64,000 bases of DNA from contig NZ_SNXZ01000002.1 in the NCBI RefSeq assembly GCF_004362825.1, positions 1 through 64,000 on the forward strand, read 5' to 3'. The position numbers and the translations under genes are program-made. Below are positions 16,593 to 25,386 of this stretch, piece by piece. Position 1 is the first letter of the stretch. Every line of letters begins with the position of its first letter. The stretch is from Labedaea rhizosphaerae (lineage in GTDB: Bacteria; Actinomycetota; Actinomycetes; Mycobacteriales; Pseudonocardiaceae). The notes beneath the pieces were generated by a model, which made no database searches, was not told the origin of the DNA, and saw nothing but the letters and a program-made list of their open reading frames with translations.

Positions 16593-17536
16593 TGTGGGCC
16601 GCCGAGCTGCGTGTGCCCGGCAGCTCGCCGGTGCTCGCCGAGCGCGAGCCGCCGGCCGCGCCAACCGGTCACACGCTGGTCGAAGTGCTCGCCGCGCCGA
16701 TCACGCCGCTGGACCTGTTGTGTGCGACCGGCACGTCGTATTTCGGCCGCCCGGCGTGTCCGTACGTGCCGGGCGTGCAAGGCGTCGGCGTGGCCGACGG
16801 CCGGCTGGTCTGGTTCCCCACCTCGGCCGGGATGGCGCCGGGCGACGGCAGCATGGCGCAGTACGCCGTGGCCGCGGAGGTGGTGCCGCTCCCGGACGGC
16901 ACCGACCCGGCTGGGTTCGCGGCCCTCGGGTTGTCGGCGCTCGCGGCCTTCATGGCGTTGACGTGGCGTGGCGAGCTGGCGGCCGGTGAACAGGTGATCG
17001 TGCTCGGCGCCGGTGGCGTCGTCGGCCAGGCCGCCATCCAGCTGGCCCGGTTGGCCGGGGCACGCCGGGTGATCGCCGCCGCGCGCTCGGCGGGCGCCCG
17101 GGACCGAGCCGCGGCGGCGGACGCCGTGGTCGCGCTCGACACCGACGACGTGGCCGTGCTGGCCAAGCGGTTCGCCGACGCCGCCGACGGACCGGTCGAC
17201 CTCGTGCTCGACCCGCTCTTCGGCCCGCCCGCGGCGGCCGCGGCCAAGGTGCTGCGGCCCGGTGGACGGCTGGTCAACCTGGGTAGCGCCGCGGCGGAGA
17301 CCTGCCCGTTGGATTCGGCCACCCTGCGCGGCAAGCCACTGCGCTTGCTCGGCTACACCAACAACGAGCTGACGACCCGCCAGCGGGCCGACGCGATCGG
17401 TGTCCTCGCTGGTCACGCCGCCGCAGGCGAGCTGTCGGTGACCCACGAGGTGGTGCCGCTGGCCGAGGTCGGAGCCGCGTGGCAGCGCCAACGCGACGGA
17501 GCCGCGTCCGGGCGGATCGTGCTGCGGCCGTCTTGA
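16592..17536 (+). CDS. Medium-chain dehydrogenase/reductase (quinone-oxidoreductase-like)
   Basis: A 314-residue MDR-superfamily oxidoreductase. The N-terminal GroES-like domain is followed by a Rossmann domain with VLGAGGVVGQAAIQLAR (about residues 135-152) for NAD(P)H. The catalytic zinc cysteine/histidine motifs of alcohol dehydrogenases are not evident, and there is no structural-zinc lobe, so a zinc-independent quinone-reductase or enoyl-reductase type is likely. It starts within the stop of the LigA-like gene (TGATG). In the pathway it might reduce an enone or oxidise an alcohol intermediate of the ring-fission product. Confidence 0.85.
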   Translation: MWAAELRVPGSSPVLAEREPPAAPTGHTLVEVLAAPITPLDLLCATGTSYFGRPACPYVPGVQGVGVADGRLVWFPTSAGMAPGDGSMAQYAVAAEVVPLPDGTDPAGFAALGLSALAAFMALTWRGELAAGEQVIVLGAGGVVGQAAIQLARLAGARRVIAAARSAGARDRAAAADAVVALDTDDVAVLAKRFADAADGPVDLVLDPLFGPPAAAAAKVLRPGGRLVNLGSAAAETCPLDSATLRGKPLRLLGYTNNELTTRQRADAIGVLAGHAAAGELSVTHEVVPLAEVGAAWQRQRDGAASGRIVLRPS

Positions 17537-17560
17537 CACCCGCCGCTCCCGGTGACTGGG

Positions 17561-18595
17561 ATGGGTCGGGTGATCGCCCCGCTGGTCACCGAGGAATCGG
17601 TGACGTTCCGCCTGCCGGACGCCGAACTCGCCCTGACCGGCACCCGGCTGCTGCCCGCCCTCTCCCTGCCCGACGCCCGGCTCGAGTTCGCCCGGGCCGG
17701 CAAGGTGTGGGAGCTCGACCTGCCGCGCCCGCCCGCGCTGCGGATGGAGTACAAGCTCCAGCTGCACCACGTCGACGGCGAAGTCGAGGAGATCTGCGAC
17801 CCGGGCAACCCGCTGCGTGCACCCGGCGCGTTCGGCGACAAGTCGGTCGTCGAGTTCCCCGGCTATGTGGCACCGGCGTGGCTCGACGCCGAGAAGGTGC
17901 CCGGCGAGACCGTCGACGTCACCGACACGATCCGTCTGTGGGCGCCCGCGGACACCGAACCGACCGACCCGCTGCCCTTGCTGGTCGCGCACGACGGCCC
18001 GGAATACGACCGGCTCGCCGCGTTGACCGGGTTCAGCGCGGCGCTCATCGCCGCCGGGCGCCTGCCCCGCCACCGGGTCGCCATGCTGCAGCCGGTGCAC
18101 CGCGACGAGGAGTACTCCGCCAACCCCGAGCATTCGGCGCTGCTGCACGACACCGTGCTGCCGGCGCTGCGCGAGCTCGTGGCGGTCGAGGGGCCAGTGG
18201 TCGGCATGGGTGCGAGCCTGGGTGGCCTGGCCATGCTGCACGCCCAGCGCAGCCACAAGGGTCTCTTCGGCGGGCTCTTCCTGCAGTCGGCGTCGTTCCT
18301 GGACAAGGAGCTCGATCCCCAAGAAAGGGGCCGGTTCAGCATGTTCGCCCAGGTCAGTGCCTACACCGCCGAGGTGCTGCGCGGTGAGGCGGCGGTCGAG
18401 CCCGTGCCGGTCGCGCTGACCTGCGGTACCGCCGAGGAGAACCTGGCCAACAACCGGCAGATGGCCCGCGCGCTCGCCGCCCAGGGCTACCCGGCGAAGC
18501 TGACCGAGACGCCGGACGCGCACAACTACGTGAGCTGGCGCGACGCGTTCGACCCGGCGCTGGCCGACCTGCTGCGCGCGGTCTGGGTGGGCTGA
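17561..18595 (+). CDS. Esterase-fold hydrolase 1 (enterochelin-esterase-like)
   Basis: A 344-residue alpha/beta hydrolase of the putative-esterase (Fes/antigen-85-like) group, with an N-terminal beta-rich extension of about 120 residues. The nucleophile elbow is GMGASLGGLA (about Ser 219), and DAHNYVSWRDAF near the C-terminus provides the catalytic His. No signal peptide, so cytoplasmic. I choose the ATG at 17561; an in-frame GTG nine bases earlier is possible. It follows the MDR gene by 24 bp and precedes a second esterase by 3 bp. The two esterases share GASLG and an H(N/D)(Y/W)xSWR signature, so they may be paralogues that act on related substrates. Confidence 0.8.
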   Translation: MGRVIAPLVTEESVTFRLPDAELALTGTRLLPALSLPDARLEFARAGKVWELDLPRPPALRMEYKLQLHHVDGEVEEICDPGNPLRAPGAFGDKSVVEFPGYVAPAWLDAEKVPGETVDVTDTIRLWAPADTEPTDPLPLLVAHDGPEYDRLAALTGFSAALIAAGRLPRHRVAMLQPVHRDEEYSANPEHSALLHDTVLPALRELVAVEGPVVGMGASLGGLAMLHAQRSHKGLFGGLFLQSASFLDKELDPQERGRFSMFAQVSAYTAEVLRGEAAVEPVPVALTCGTAEENLANNRQMARALAAQGYPAKLTETPDAHNYVSWRDAFDPALADLLRAVWVG

Positions 18596-18598
18596 ACC

Positions 18599-19342
18599 GT
18601 GCGACGCGACGAGGTCCAGTTGCCCGCGCCCGCGGCCGGCGGCGCCGGGACGGTCATCGCCTACGGCCACTACGGCCGCCCCGTGCTGGTCTTCCCCAGC
18701 GAACAGGGCCGGGCGCACGACTTCGAGAACAACGGCATGATCGGCGCCGTCGCTCCCCTGCTCGACGAGGGCAAGGTGAAGCTCTACTGCGTCGACTCGC
18801 ACGACGCGGCCACATGGTCCAACCGTGAGATCCCGGTCGAGGAACGCGCCATCCGGCACGGTGAGTACGAGTCGTGGATCATCGACCAGGTGGTGCCGTT
18901 CATCCACGCCGACTCCGGCGGAGCGCAGGACATCGCGACGCTGGGCGCCTCGCTGGGCGCGTTCCACGCTGTGCTGTTCGCGTTGCGCCGGGCCGACCTC
19001 TTTCCGCTCGCCATCGGCATGTCGGGCAACTACGAGCCGACGAGCTGGTACGGCTGGGGTGATCGCGGCGACGCCACCTACTTCGCCAACCCGATCGACT
19101 TCGTGCCCAACCTGGGCGGCGATCACCTCGACTGGCTGCGCTCGCGGCTCTCGGTGCTGCTCGTGGTCGGCCAGGGCCAGTGGGAGGACACCACCGGCGC
19201 GCTGGAGTCGACCCGGCACCTCGGCGAACTGTTGCACGCCAAGGGAATCCGCTGTGAACTGGACGTGTGGGGGCACGACGTCCCGCACGACTGGCCGTCG
19301 TGGCGCGCCCAGCTGGCTCACCACCTGCCCCGCTTCTGCTGA
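18599..19342 (+). CDS. Esterase-fold hydrolase 2
   Basis: A 247-residue alpha/beta hydrolase of the same putative-esterase group but without the N-terminal beta domain. The strand-turn GHYGRPVLVFPSEQGRAHDFEN is split as expected for the first core strands; the nucleophile elbow is LGASLGAFHA (about Ser 117), and the histidine lies in WGHDVPHDWPSWR. It starts with GTG only three bases after the upstream esterase stop. An Asn/Tyr/Trp-rich lid region around residues 140-160 distinguishes it from its partner. With esterase 1 and the ATP-grasp-like gene it forms a compact trio whose function I do not know. Confidence 0.8.
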   Translation: MRRDEVQLPAPAAGGAGTVIAYGHYGRPVLVFPSEQGRAHDFENNGMIGAVAPLLDEGKVKLYCVDSHDAATWSNREIPVEERAIRHGEYESWIIDQVVPFIHADSGGAQDIATLGASLGAFHAVLFALRRADLFPLAIGMSGNYEPTSWYGWGDRGDATYFANPIDFVPNLGGDHLDWLRSRLSVLLVVGQGQWEDTTGALESTRHLGELLHAKGIRCELDVWGHDVPHDWPSWRAQLAHHLPRFC

Positions 19343-19360
19343 TCCGCTCGAGGAGGACGC

Positions 19361-20605
19361 ATGGCCGACCGGACCGACAAGTCCGCGCACCTGCTGGGCT
19401 TGCTGTTGGGTACCGAGGAAGACTGGCCCCGTGCGTTCGAGGAATTGGTGCGCAAGCTTGGTCCGGTGCGGGACGCGGACGGTCGAGAACACCGGCTGGC
19501 CACCGAGCGGATCACCATCGAGCCGTTCGACCTGCGGGCCAAGCCGCGCTACGACTTGGTGATCGACCGGCTCGCCTACTGGTACTACGTGCCGCGCGAG
19601 TGGCTCAAGAAGGTCGCGCTGATGGACGGGGTGTACCTGCTCAACAGCCCGTTCACGTTCCAGTCCATGGAAAAGCACGCCGCGTACTGCGCGATGATCC
19701 GCCTCGGGCTCAAGGTGCCGGACACCTGGCTGGTGCCGTACAAGAACCCGGTCGACAACGCGCGCTACGCCTACACGGCCGCGAAGTACAACCGCCCGTT
19801 CGACCTCGACGAGGTCGCCGACCAGGTCGGCTACCCGTTGTTCATGAAGCCCTTCGACGGCGGGGCGTGGCGCGGGGTGTCGCGCATCAAGGACCCGCAG
19901 ACGCTGCACGAGGCCTACGACGCCTCCGGCGAGATGTTGATGCACCTGCAAGCCTCTGTCGAGGGCTACGACGTGTTCGCGCGGTCGCTGACCATCGGGC
20001 CGGAGAGCATGGTGATGAAGTTCCGGCCCGAGTTGCCCATGCACGACCGTTACGCGGTGGAGCACGGGTTCTTGTCCGAGCAGGCCGGTGACGAGGTGCT
20101 CAGCATCTCGCGGCTGATCAACGCGTTCTTCCGGTGGGAGTTCAACTCCTGCGAGAGCCTGGTGATCGGCGACCAGGTGCACCCCATCGACTACGCCAAC
20201 GCCTGCCCGGACATCTCGATCACCTCGCTGCACTACTACTTCCCGTGGGCGATCGGCACGCTGCTGAAGTGGTCGGTGTTCTGCGCCGTGACCGGCCGCA
20301 AGCCGCGCCTCGACCTGGACACGGCGAACTACTTCGCCGTCGCCGACTCCGACCGCGACTACGCCGAGAAGCTCACCGAGTACCGGCGACTGGCCGACGA
20401 CTACTTCGAAACCGAGCGCTACCAGGACTTCTGCGCGACGGCACTGTCCGGTGTGGACGATCTGGTGCGTGACTGGGTCGCATCGAAGGACTTCGACGAC
20501 CTGCTGGTCGACACGGTGCGCACGACGTACCCGGCGGCCGAGCACGACCGGTTCGTCGCGCACTTCCGCGGCCTCATCGGCCTGTGGTTGAAGGACAACG
20601 CGTGA
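19361..20605 (+). CDS. ATP-grasp-like ligase of unknown substrate
   Basis: A 414-residue protein with ATP-grasp character: a helical N-terminal third, then a lid and core containing YPLFMKPFDGGAWRGVSRIKD (in pieces, about residues 164-186), where the Lys and Gly-rich loop would hold ATP. SVEGYDVFARSLTIG comes next, then WEFNSCESLVIGDQVHPIDYANACPD with the acidic and Asn residues that bind magnesium. Such enzymes join a carboxylate to an amine through an acyl-phosphate. GAGGAGG sits just ahead of the ATG. Its stop overlaps the next start (GTGA). Coupling with two esterases suggests a synthesis-and-release or ligation-and-turnover module, but that is inference only. Confidence 0.72.
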   Translation: MADRTDKSAHLLGLLLGTEEDWPRAFEELVRKLGPVRDADGREHRLATERITIEPFDLRAKPRYDLVIDRLAYWYYVPREWLKKVALMDGVYLLNSPFTFQSMEKHAAYCAMIRLGLKVPDTWLVPYKNPVDNARYAYTAAKYNRPFDLDEVADQVGYPLFMKPFDGGAWRGVSRIKDPQTLHEAYDASGEMLMHLQASVEGYDVFARSLTIGPESMVMKFRPELPMHDRYAVEHGFLSEQAGDEVLSISRLINAFFRWEFNSCESLVIGDQVHPIDYANACPDISITSLHYYFPWAIGTLLKWSVFCAVTGRKPRLDLDTANYFAVADSDRDYAEKLTEYRRLADDYFETERYQDFCATALSGVDDLVRDWVASKDFDDLLVDTVRTTYPAAEHDRFVAHFRGLIGLWLKDNA

Positions 20606-21045
20606 AGTTCACCGCACCGCTGCTGCTGAACGGGAAGACCGCAACGGGATTCGAGGTGCCCGACGCGGTGGTGACCTCGTTCGGCGCGGGCAAGCGACCA
20701 CCCGTGAAGGTCACCATCAACGGGTACACATACCGGAACACGATCGCGTCGATGGGTGGCAAGCACATGCTCGGCGTGAGCGCGGAACACCGCGCGGGCG
20801 CGGGTGTCGCGGCCGGTGACGTGCTGGAGGTCGAGCTGGAGCTGGACTCGGCGCCGCGTGAGGTGACCCCGCCGGCGGACCTGCTCGCGGCGCTGGACGC
20901 CGAACCCGGGGCCCGGCAACGATTCGAGGCGCTGTCCTACACGATGCGCAAGGAACACACGCGCTCGGTGGAGTCGGCGAAAGCCGAGGCGACGCGGCTG
21001 CGGCGCGTCGAGAAGATCGTGGCGAGCCTGACGACCACGACTTGA
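20602..21045 (+). CDS. YdeI/OmpD-associated family protein (DUF1905)
   Basis: A 147-residue protein with an N-terminal DUF1905 beta-barrel-like domain (FEVPDAVVTSFGAGKRPPVKVTING in two parts, then YRNTIASMGGKHMLGVS) and a helical YdeI/OmdA-type C-terminus from about residue 95, including AARQ/RFEALSYTMRKEHTR-type residues. The family has been linked to bacteriocin resistance in enterobacteria, but its biochemical role is not settled. It starts with GTG inside the stop of the ATP-grasp-like gene and is the last gene before a strong hairpin terminator. Confidence 0.85.
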   Translation: MKFTAPLLLNGKTATGFEVPDAVVTSFGAGKRPPVKVTINGYTYRNTIASMGGKHMLGVSAEHRAGAGVAAGDVLEVELELDSAPREVTPPADLLAALDAEPGARQRFEALSYTMRKEHTRSVESAKAEATRLRRVEKIVASLTTTT

Positions 21046-21073
21046 TCGAGGATCAACGGTCCTGGACGCGGCC

Positions 21074-21109
21074 GAAAGCCGACCGGCCCCTGCAAACCGG
21101 TCGGCTTTC
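21074..21109. terminator. Bidirectional hairpin terminator, 13-bp perfect stem
   Basis: GAAAGCCGACCGG (21074-21086) pairs exactly with CCGGTCGGCTTTC (21097-21109) around a 10-base loop. It lies between the end of the nine-gene run and the convergent DUF4383 gene, so it can serve both. Confidence 0.85.
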
Positions 21110-21130
21110 GTGCCGCGACTACCGGGAGGG

Positions 21131-21922
21131 TCAGCGGTAGCCGGGGGTCGTGCCGTGCGAACCCCGGTTGAACGGGTTCCACTTGTGCTTGCGCTCCTGC
21201 GGTGCCGCACCTTCGTCGCTGGCCACCGCGGGCATGGGCGCCATGCGCTCGCCCTGGCGCTCCTCGGCGAGGGGCTCCCCGTGTTCGGTGTGCGCGGTCA
21301 TGGCGGTGTCGCGGTCCCGGACGTCCCGGACATCGCGCGTGTCGCGGATGCCCTCGTGCTCGGGGCGTGCCATCACGGTGTCGTCGCGCTCATCGGTGCG
21401 GGTCGGCGCAACCGCAGGCTCGACCGGCACGGGCTCGACCGGGCGCTCGTCGACCTCCTCCACCTCGTCGGTGACGATCACGCGCCGCGCGGGCAGCGCG
21501 ACGACCAGCAGGGCGAGCACCAACCCGCCCGCGTGCCACCAGTTGTCCGAGACGGCCAGGTGCAGCGGGTTGCCCAGGCCGGACACCGGGTTCGACGAGA
21601 ACGTGCCGACCACGGCGAGGCCCCACAGGATCAACGCGGCGAAGCCGATCATCAGCAGCCAGCCGTACAGCCGGGCCGTTCCGGCGAGCAGCGCCATCAG
21701 GATGCCGATGGCACCCGCCAGCACGTAGATGAGACTGCGGCCCGCGGTCATGTGGAACCCGATCACGGTGGCCACATTGGACGAGCTCCAGTCGGTCACC
21801 CCGGTCTCGTTGAACCCGACGATGCCGAGCACCAGCAAAGCCAGCGCCACGATGCCGGCGAGCACCTGCACCGGCTGCATGCCGGCCCTGCGGATCCGCG
21901 CTTTGGTCCTTGCGCGAGCCAT
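21131..21922 (-). CDS. DUF4383 membrane protein with charged C-terminal tail
   Basis: A 263-residue protein. Four membrane segments occupy about residues 15-38, 55-78, 85-108 and 125-145, matching the DUF4383 family, whose function is unknown. The loop with TGVTDWSSSNVATVIG and the FNETG segment sit between helices 1 and 2. From about residue 150 a long hydrophilic tail is rich in Asp, Glu, Arg and Pro, with repeated RDVRD motifs, unusual for the family and probably cytoplasmic. The ATG at 21922 is preferred because GGAGGT lies four bases upstream. It stands downstream of lctP but is separated by a hairpin terminator. Confidence 0.82.
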   Translation of the reverse strand: MARARTKARIRRAGMQPVQVLAGIVALALLVLGIVGFNETGVTDWSSSNVATVIGFHMTAGRSLIYVLAGAIGILMALLAGTARLYGWLLMIGFAALILWGLAVVGTFSSNPVSGLGNPLHLAVSDNWWHAGGLVLALLVVALPARRVIVTDEVEEVDERPVEPVPVEPAVAPTRTDERDDTVMARPEHEGIRDTRDVRDVRDRDTAMTAHTEHGEPLAEERQGERMAPMPAVASDEGAAPQERKHKWNPFNRGSHGTTPGYR

Positions 21923-22009
21923 GACTACCTCCATCGGCGTCTGTTGCCTTCCAGAGGTGTTCCCATTGCGGGCGGTAACCAAACCGGGGTACATCGAACG
22001 TGGTCGTGA

Positions 22010-22042
22010 GCCGGGCGGCCGGCGTGGAGCCGGCCGCCCGGC
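22010..22042 (-). terminator. Hairpin terminator after lctP
   Basis: GCCGGGCGGCCGGC and GCCGGCCGCCCGGC form a perfect 14-bp stem with a 5-base loop, 14 bp beyond the lctP stop codon. It probably ends the glcDEF-lctP transcript. Confidence 0.8.
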
Positions 22043-22055
22043 GCGATCGGCCGAC

Positions 22056-23807
22056 TCAGCCGATCGTCGGTGGTGGCGCGTCCACCACCATCCAGCTGAG
22101 CACCGGCGTGCTCTGCAACAGCACCAGCACGCACATGAACAACAGGAACACCAGGCTCCAGCCGACCACCCGACGGAACAGCACGCCTTCCTTGCCCTGC
22201 ATGCCCACCGCGGACGCGGCGATCGCGAGGTTCTGCGGCGAGATCATCTTGCCCAGCACGCCACCGGAGGAGTTGGCCGCGGCCATCAACGTCGTGGAGA
22301 GCCCGGCCTTGGTCGCCGCGGTGACCTGCAGGGCGCCGAAGAGCGAGTTCGACGAGGTGTCCGAACCGGTCACCGCGACGCCGAGCCAGCCGAGGATCGG
22401 GGACAGGAACGCGAACGCGCCGCCGGCCCCGGCCGCCCACAGCCCGAGCGTGGTCGTCGAGCCCGACTCGTTCATCAGGTAACCCAAGGCCAGCACGAGC
22501 ATCACGGTGAGGATCGCGTACTTCAGCTGGTCCAGCGTTCGCCCGTAAGCCCGCAGCGCACGGCCGAAGCCGACCTTGAGCAACGGCATCGTGAGCAGGC
22601 CGGCGATCAGCAGCAAGGTGCCGGCCGCCGACAGGTAGTTCAGCTTGAACGTCGTCGACACCGCCTTGCCCGCCTCGTTGAAGATGTGCAGGCCGGGCCA
22701 GTTGACGATGTGGGTCACCGATTCCAACCCGGTCCCGCTCTGCCCCGGCTTGGTCGGCGCCTTGCCGGTGATCGCGGGCACGCGGGTGGCCAGCACGAAC
22801 ACCACGATGATCACCAGGTAGGGCGAATAGGCCCGGAACACCTCCATCGGGGTGTCCCGGACGTCCGAGTGCAGCTCGGCCCGGGCCTGGGTGGCCACCG
22901 CTGCCCGCCCAGCGGGTCCGCTGCCACCGTCCACAGTGGCCGCCTCGGTGTCGTCGTCGGTGTCGGTCTCGATGTAGCTCTCGCGCGCCTTCCACACCCG
23001 GGTGAACAGCAGCACGGCCAGCGCGGAGGCCAGCGACGCGATGATGTCGGCCAGCGGCACCGACCAGAAGTTCGCCGACAGGTACTGGAAGAGGCCGAAG
23101 ACGAAGCCGCACAGCAGCGCGGGCGGCCAGGTCTGGCGCAGGCCGCGCTTGCCGTCGACGATGAAGACCAGCGCGAGCGGCACGAACACCGCCAGCAGCG
23201 GGGTCTGGCGCCCGACCATCGCGCCGAGGTCAGCCAGCGGCAGGTTGGTGACCGTGGCCAGGGTGGTGATCGGCACGGCGAGGGCACCGAACGCCACCGG
23301 AGCGGTGTTCGCCACCAGGGCCAGCGCCGCCGCCTTCAACGGCCGGAAGCCCAGCGCGATCAGCATCACCGAGCTGATCGCCACCGGGGTGCCGAACCCG
23401 GCGAGCGCCTCGAGCAGTGCGCCGAAGGAGAACGCGATGATGATTGCCTGGACGCGCTGGTCGTCACTGATCCGGGCGAACGAGCGCCGCAGCACGTCGA
23501 AGTGCCCGGTCTCGACGGTCAGGTTGTAGACCCAGATCGCGTTGATGACGATCCACATGATCGGGAAGAACCCGAATGCCGCGCCCAACAGGCCGCTGTT
23601 GAGCGCGTCACCGAAGTTCATCGAGTAGACGGCGACCGCGACGACGAGCGCGACCGCCAAGGAGATCAGCGAGGCCAGCCACGCCCGCATGCGCAGCACA
23701 CCCAGCAGGATGAACAGCACGAGCAGCGGAAGGATCGCGAACAACGAGGACAGGCCCAGCGAATCGCCGATCGGGCGGTAGTGCTGGTGGTAGTCGGCTA
23801 ACAGCAT
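22056..23807 (-). CDS. lctP: L-lactate/glycolate permease (LctP/LldP family)
   Basis: A 583-residue proton symporter of the LctP family with 12-14 membrane segments. E. coli relatives LldP (lactate) and GlcA (glycolate) both accept L-lactate, D-lactate and glycolate. Family traits: FGALLEALAGFGTPVAI in the first half and SSNSLFGALQ, AANSSGGVLGKMISPQNLAIA in the second. A cytoplasmic, Asp-rich loop lies around residues 290-340. The ATG at 23807 has AAGAGGTG upstream; a longer frame adds an unlikely basic leader. It is the fourth gene after glcDEF (37 bp gap), so uptake of glycolate is the probable role here. Confidence 0.92.
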   Translation of the reverse strand: MLLADYHQHYRPIGDSLGLSSLFAILPLLVLFILLGVLRMRAWLASLISLAVALVVAVAVYSMNFGDALNSGLLGAAFGFFPIMWIVINAIWVYNLTVETGHFDVLRRSFARISDDQRVQAIIIAFSFGALLEALAGFGTPVAISSVMLIALGFRPLKAAALALVANTAPVAFGALAVPITTLATVTNLPLADLGAMVGRQTPLLAVFVPLALVFIVDGKRGLRQTWPPALLCGFVFGLFQYLSANFWSVPLADIIASLASALAVLLFTRVWKARESYIETDTDDDTEAATVDGGSGPAGRAAVATQARAELHSDVRDTPMEVFRAYSPYLVIIVVFVLATRVPAITGKAPTKPGQSGTGLESVTHIVNWPGLHIFNEAGKAVSTTFKLNYLSAAGTLLLIAGLLTMPLLKVGFGRALRAYGRTLDQLKYAILTVMLVLALGYLMNESGSTTTLGLWAAGAGGAFAFLSPILGWLGVAVTGSDTSSNSLFGALQVTAATKAGLSTTLMAAANSSGGVLGKMISPQNLAIAASAVGMQGKEGVLFRRVVGWSLVFLLFMCVLVLLQSTPVLSWMVVDAPPPTIG

Positions 23808-23844
23808 GGAACACCTCTTGGCGTGAACGGCGCGGCGGGTGCTG

Positions 23845-25386
23845 CTATTTGTCCTTCTTCTTCTTTCTCTCCACAGTGGACTTGCTGGAGACAACGGTGC
23901 CAGGTCCGTCAAGGGCGGCGGCCAGCACGTCTTCGACCGGGACGCCGCGGATCGCGGCGTCCAGCACCTGCACGGTGTGCGCGACCGGCAGCCGCTTGCC
24001 CATCCGGGCCAGCGTGGTCGCCACCTGCATCCAGCAGCCCGGGTTCGCGGTCACCATCAGCTGCGCACCGGTGGCCAGCACCGCGTTCGCCTTGCGCTCG
24101 CCGAGTTCGCGGGCCGGCTCGGGGTGCAGCAGGTTGTAGGTTCCCGCACTGCCGCAACAGATCTCCGGCTCGGTGAGCTCACGCAGCTCGATGCCGGGGA
24201 TGGTGCGCAGCAGTCGGCGCGGCTGGGCCCGCACGCCCTGCGCGTGCCCGAGGTGGCAGGCGTCCTGGTAGGCGACGGTCACGGTCAGGGGCTGGTAGGA
24301 CGCGACCGGGCCGAGCTCGTCGATCAACTCGCTGACGTCGCGTGCCTTGGCCGACAACGCCTTCGCCCGCTCGGCCCACCCCGGCTCGTCACGCAGCTGG
24401 TGCGCGAAGTCCTTGAGGTTGGAGCCGCAGCCGGCCGCGTTCACCACGACGGCGTCGACATCGGCGGCCTCGAAGGTCTCGATGACCCGCTTGGCGAACG
24501 CGAGCGCCTCCGGCTCCCGGCCCGCGTGCGCCGACAACGCGCCGCAGCAGCTCTGCCTGGGCGGCACCACGACCTCGCAGCCCTCGGCGGCGAGCACGCG
24601 CACGGTGGCGGCGTTGACGTCCGGGAAGAACGTGCCCTGCACGCACCCGGTGAGCAGACCTACGGTCTTGCGCTTGGTACCGGCCGCGGGCGTGCGCTCG
24701 GGCAGCTTCTCGACGCGGCCGAGCTTGGGCGCGAGGGCTTCCATGGCCTGCAACGACTCCGGCAGCTTGCCGAGCAGACCGGTGCGCGCGAGGAGCCGGT
24801 TGAGCCTGGTCGCCTGGTAGGCCCGCAACGGCCCGCGCACGACCTTGAGCCGGCGCGGGTACGGGAACAGGCTGTAGACCATCCTGCGGACCAGGCGCTC
24901 ACCGCGCGGGCGCTTGACCCGGCGCTCGAGCTGCGCCCGGGTCGCCTCGATCAGCTTGTCGTACTGGACGCCGGACGGGCACGCCGTCACGCACGCCATG
25001 CAGCCCAGGCACTGGTCGAGGTGGCGCACGCTGTTGGCGTCGAACGCGTCGCCGCGCAGCCCGCCCTTCATGATGTCGATGCGCCCGCGCGGGCTGTCCA
25101 TCTCCTCGCCCCACAACACGTACGTGGGGCACGTCGGCAGGCAGAATCCACAGTGGACGCAGTCGCTGATCAGCGCCGCGTCCGGCGGGTGGTGCTGGTC
25201 GAAGGCGCTGCCGGGCGGCGGACCGGAGCCCGGCATGCCGAGCCCGACCGTCGCGGCGGCGGCGCTGGCCGCGACCGAGGCCGGCAGCGGCACGTCCGCC
25301 GGCCGGGGCGCCCCGACCACCTCGGCTGCCGCCTGCTCGGCGGCCCGTGGCGCGCTCGTGGGCCGGTCTTCGCCGTCGGCAGCCAT
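23845..25386 (-). CDS. glcF: Glycolate oxidase iron-sulfur subunit
   Basis: A 513-residue iron-sulfur subunit of glycolate oxidase, which passes electrons from the flavin subunits to the respiratory chain. Two ferredoxin clusters: CVHCGFCLPTCP (Cys 76, 79, 82, 86) and CLGCMACVTACP (Cys 126, 129, 132, 136). Two CCG-domain motifs follow: SCCGALSAHAG and EICCGSAGTY. It is about 100 residues longer than E. coli GlcF because of an Ala/Pro-rich N-terminal extension (residues 1-65) and a Lys-rich C-terminal tail. The start codon immediately follows the glcE stop. The extension could tether it to glcE, but this is speculative. Confidence 0.95.
   Translation of the reverse strand: MAADGEDRPTSAPRAAEQAAAEVVGAPRPADVPLPASVAASAAAATVGLGMPGSGPPPGSAFDQHHPPDAALISDCVHCGFCLPTCPTYVLWGEEMDSPRGRIDIMKGGLRGDAFDANSVRHLDQCLGCMACVTACPSGVQYDKLIEATRAQLERRVKRPRGERLVRRMVYSLFPYPRRLKVVRGPLRAYQATRLNRLLARTGLLGKLPESLQAMEALAPKLGRVEKLPERTPAAGTKRKTVGLLTGCVQGTFFPDVNAATVRVLAAEGCEVVVPPRQSCCGALSAHAGREPEALAFAKRVIETFEAADVDAVVVNAAGCGSNLKDFAHQLRDEPGWAERAKALSAKARDVSELIDELGPVASYQPLTVTVAYQDACHLGHAQGVRAQPRRLLRTIPGIELRELTEPEICCGSAGTYNLLHPEPARELGERKANAVLATGAQLMVTANPGCWMQVATTLARMGKRLPVAHTVQVLDAAIRGVPVEDVLAAALDGPGTVVSSKSTVERKKKKDK

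Noticed and set aside
16571-20563. A 1330-codon minus-strand frame opposite the esterase/ATP-grasp genes
   Set aside because: No motifs, biased Arg/Val/Gly content and opposite to four genes with clear family signatures.
10911-21045. Integrated mobile catabolic island
   Set aside because: No integrase, transposase, flanking repeat or tRNA target seen, and base composition equals the surroundings.
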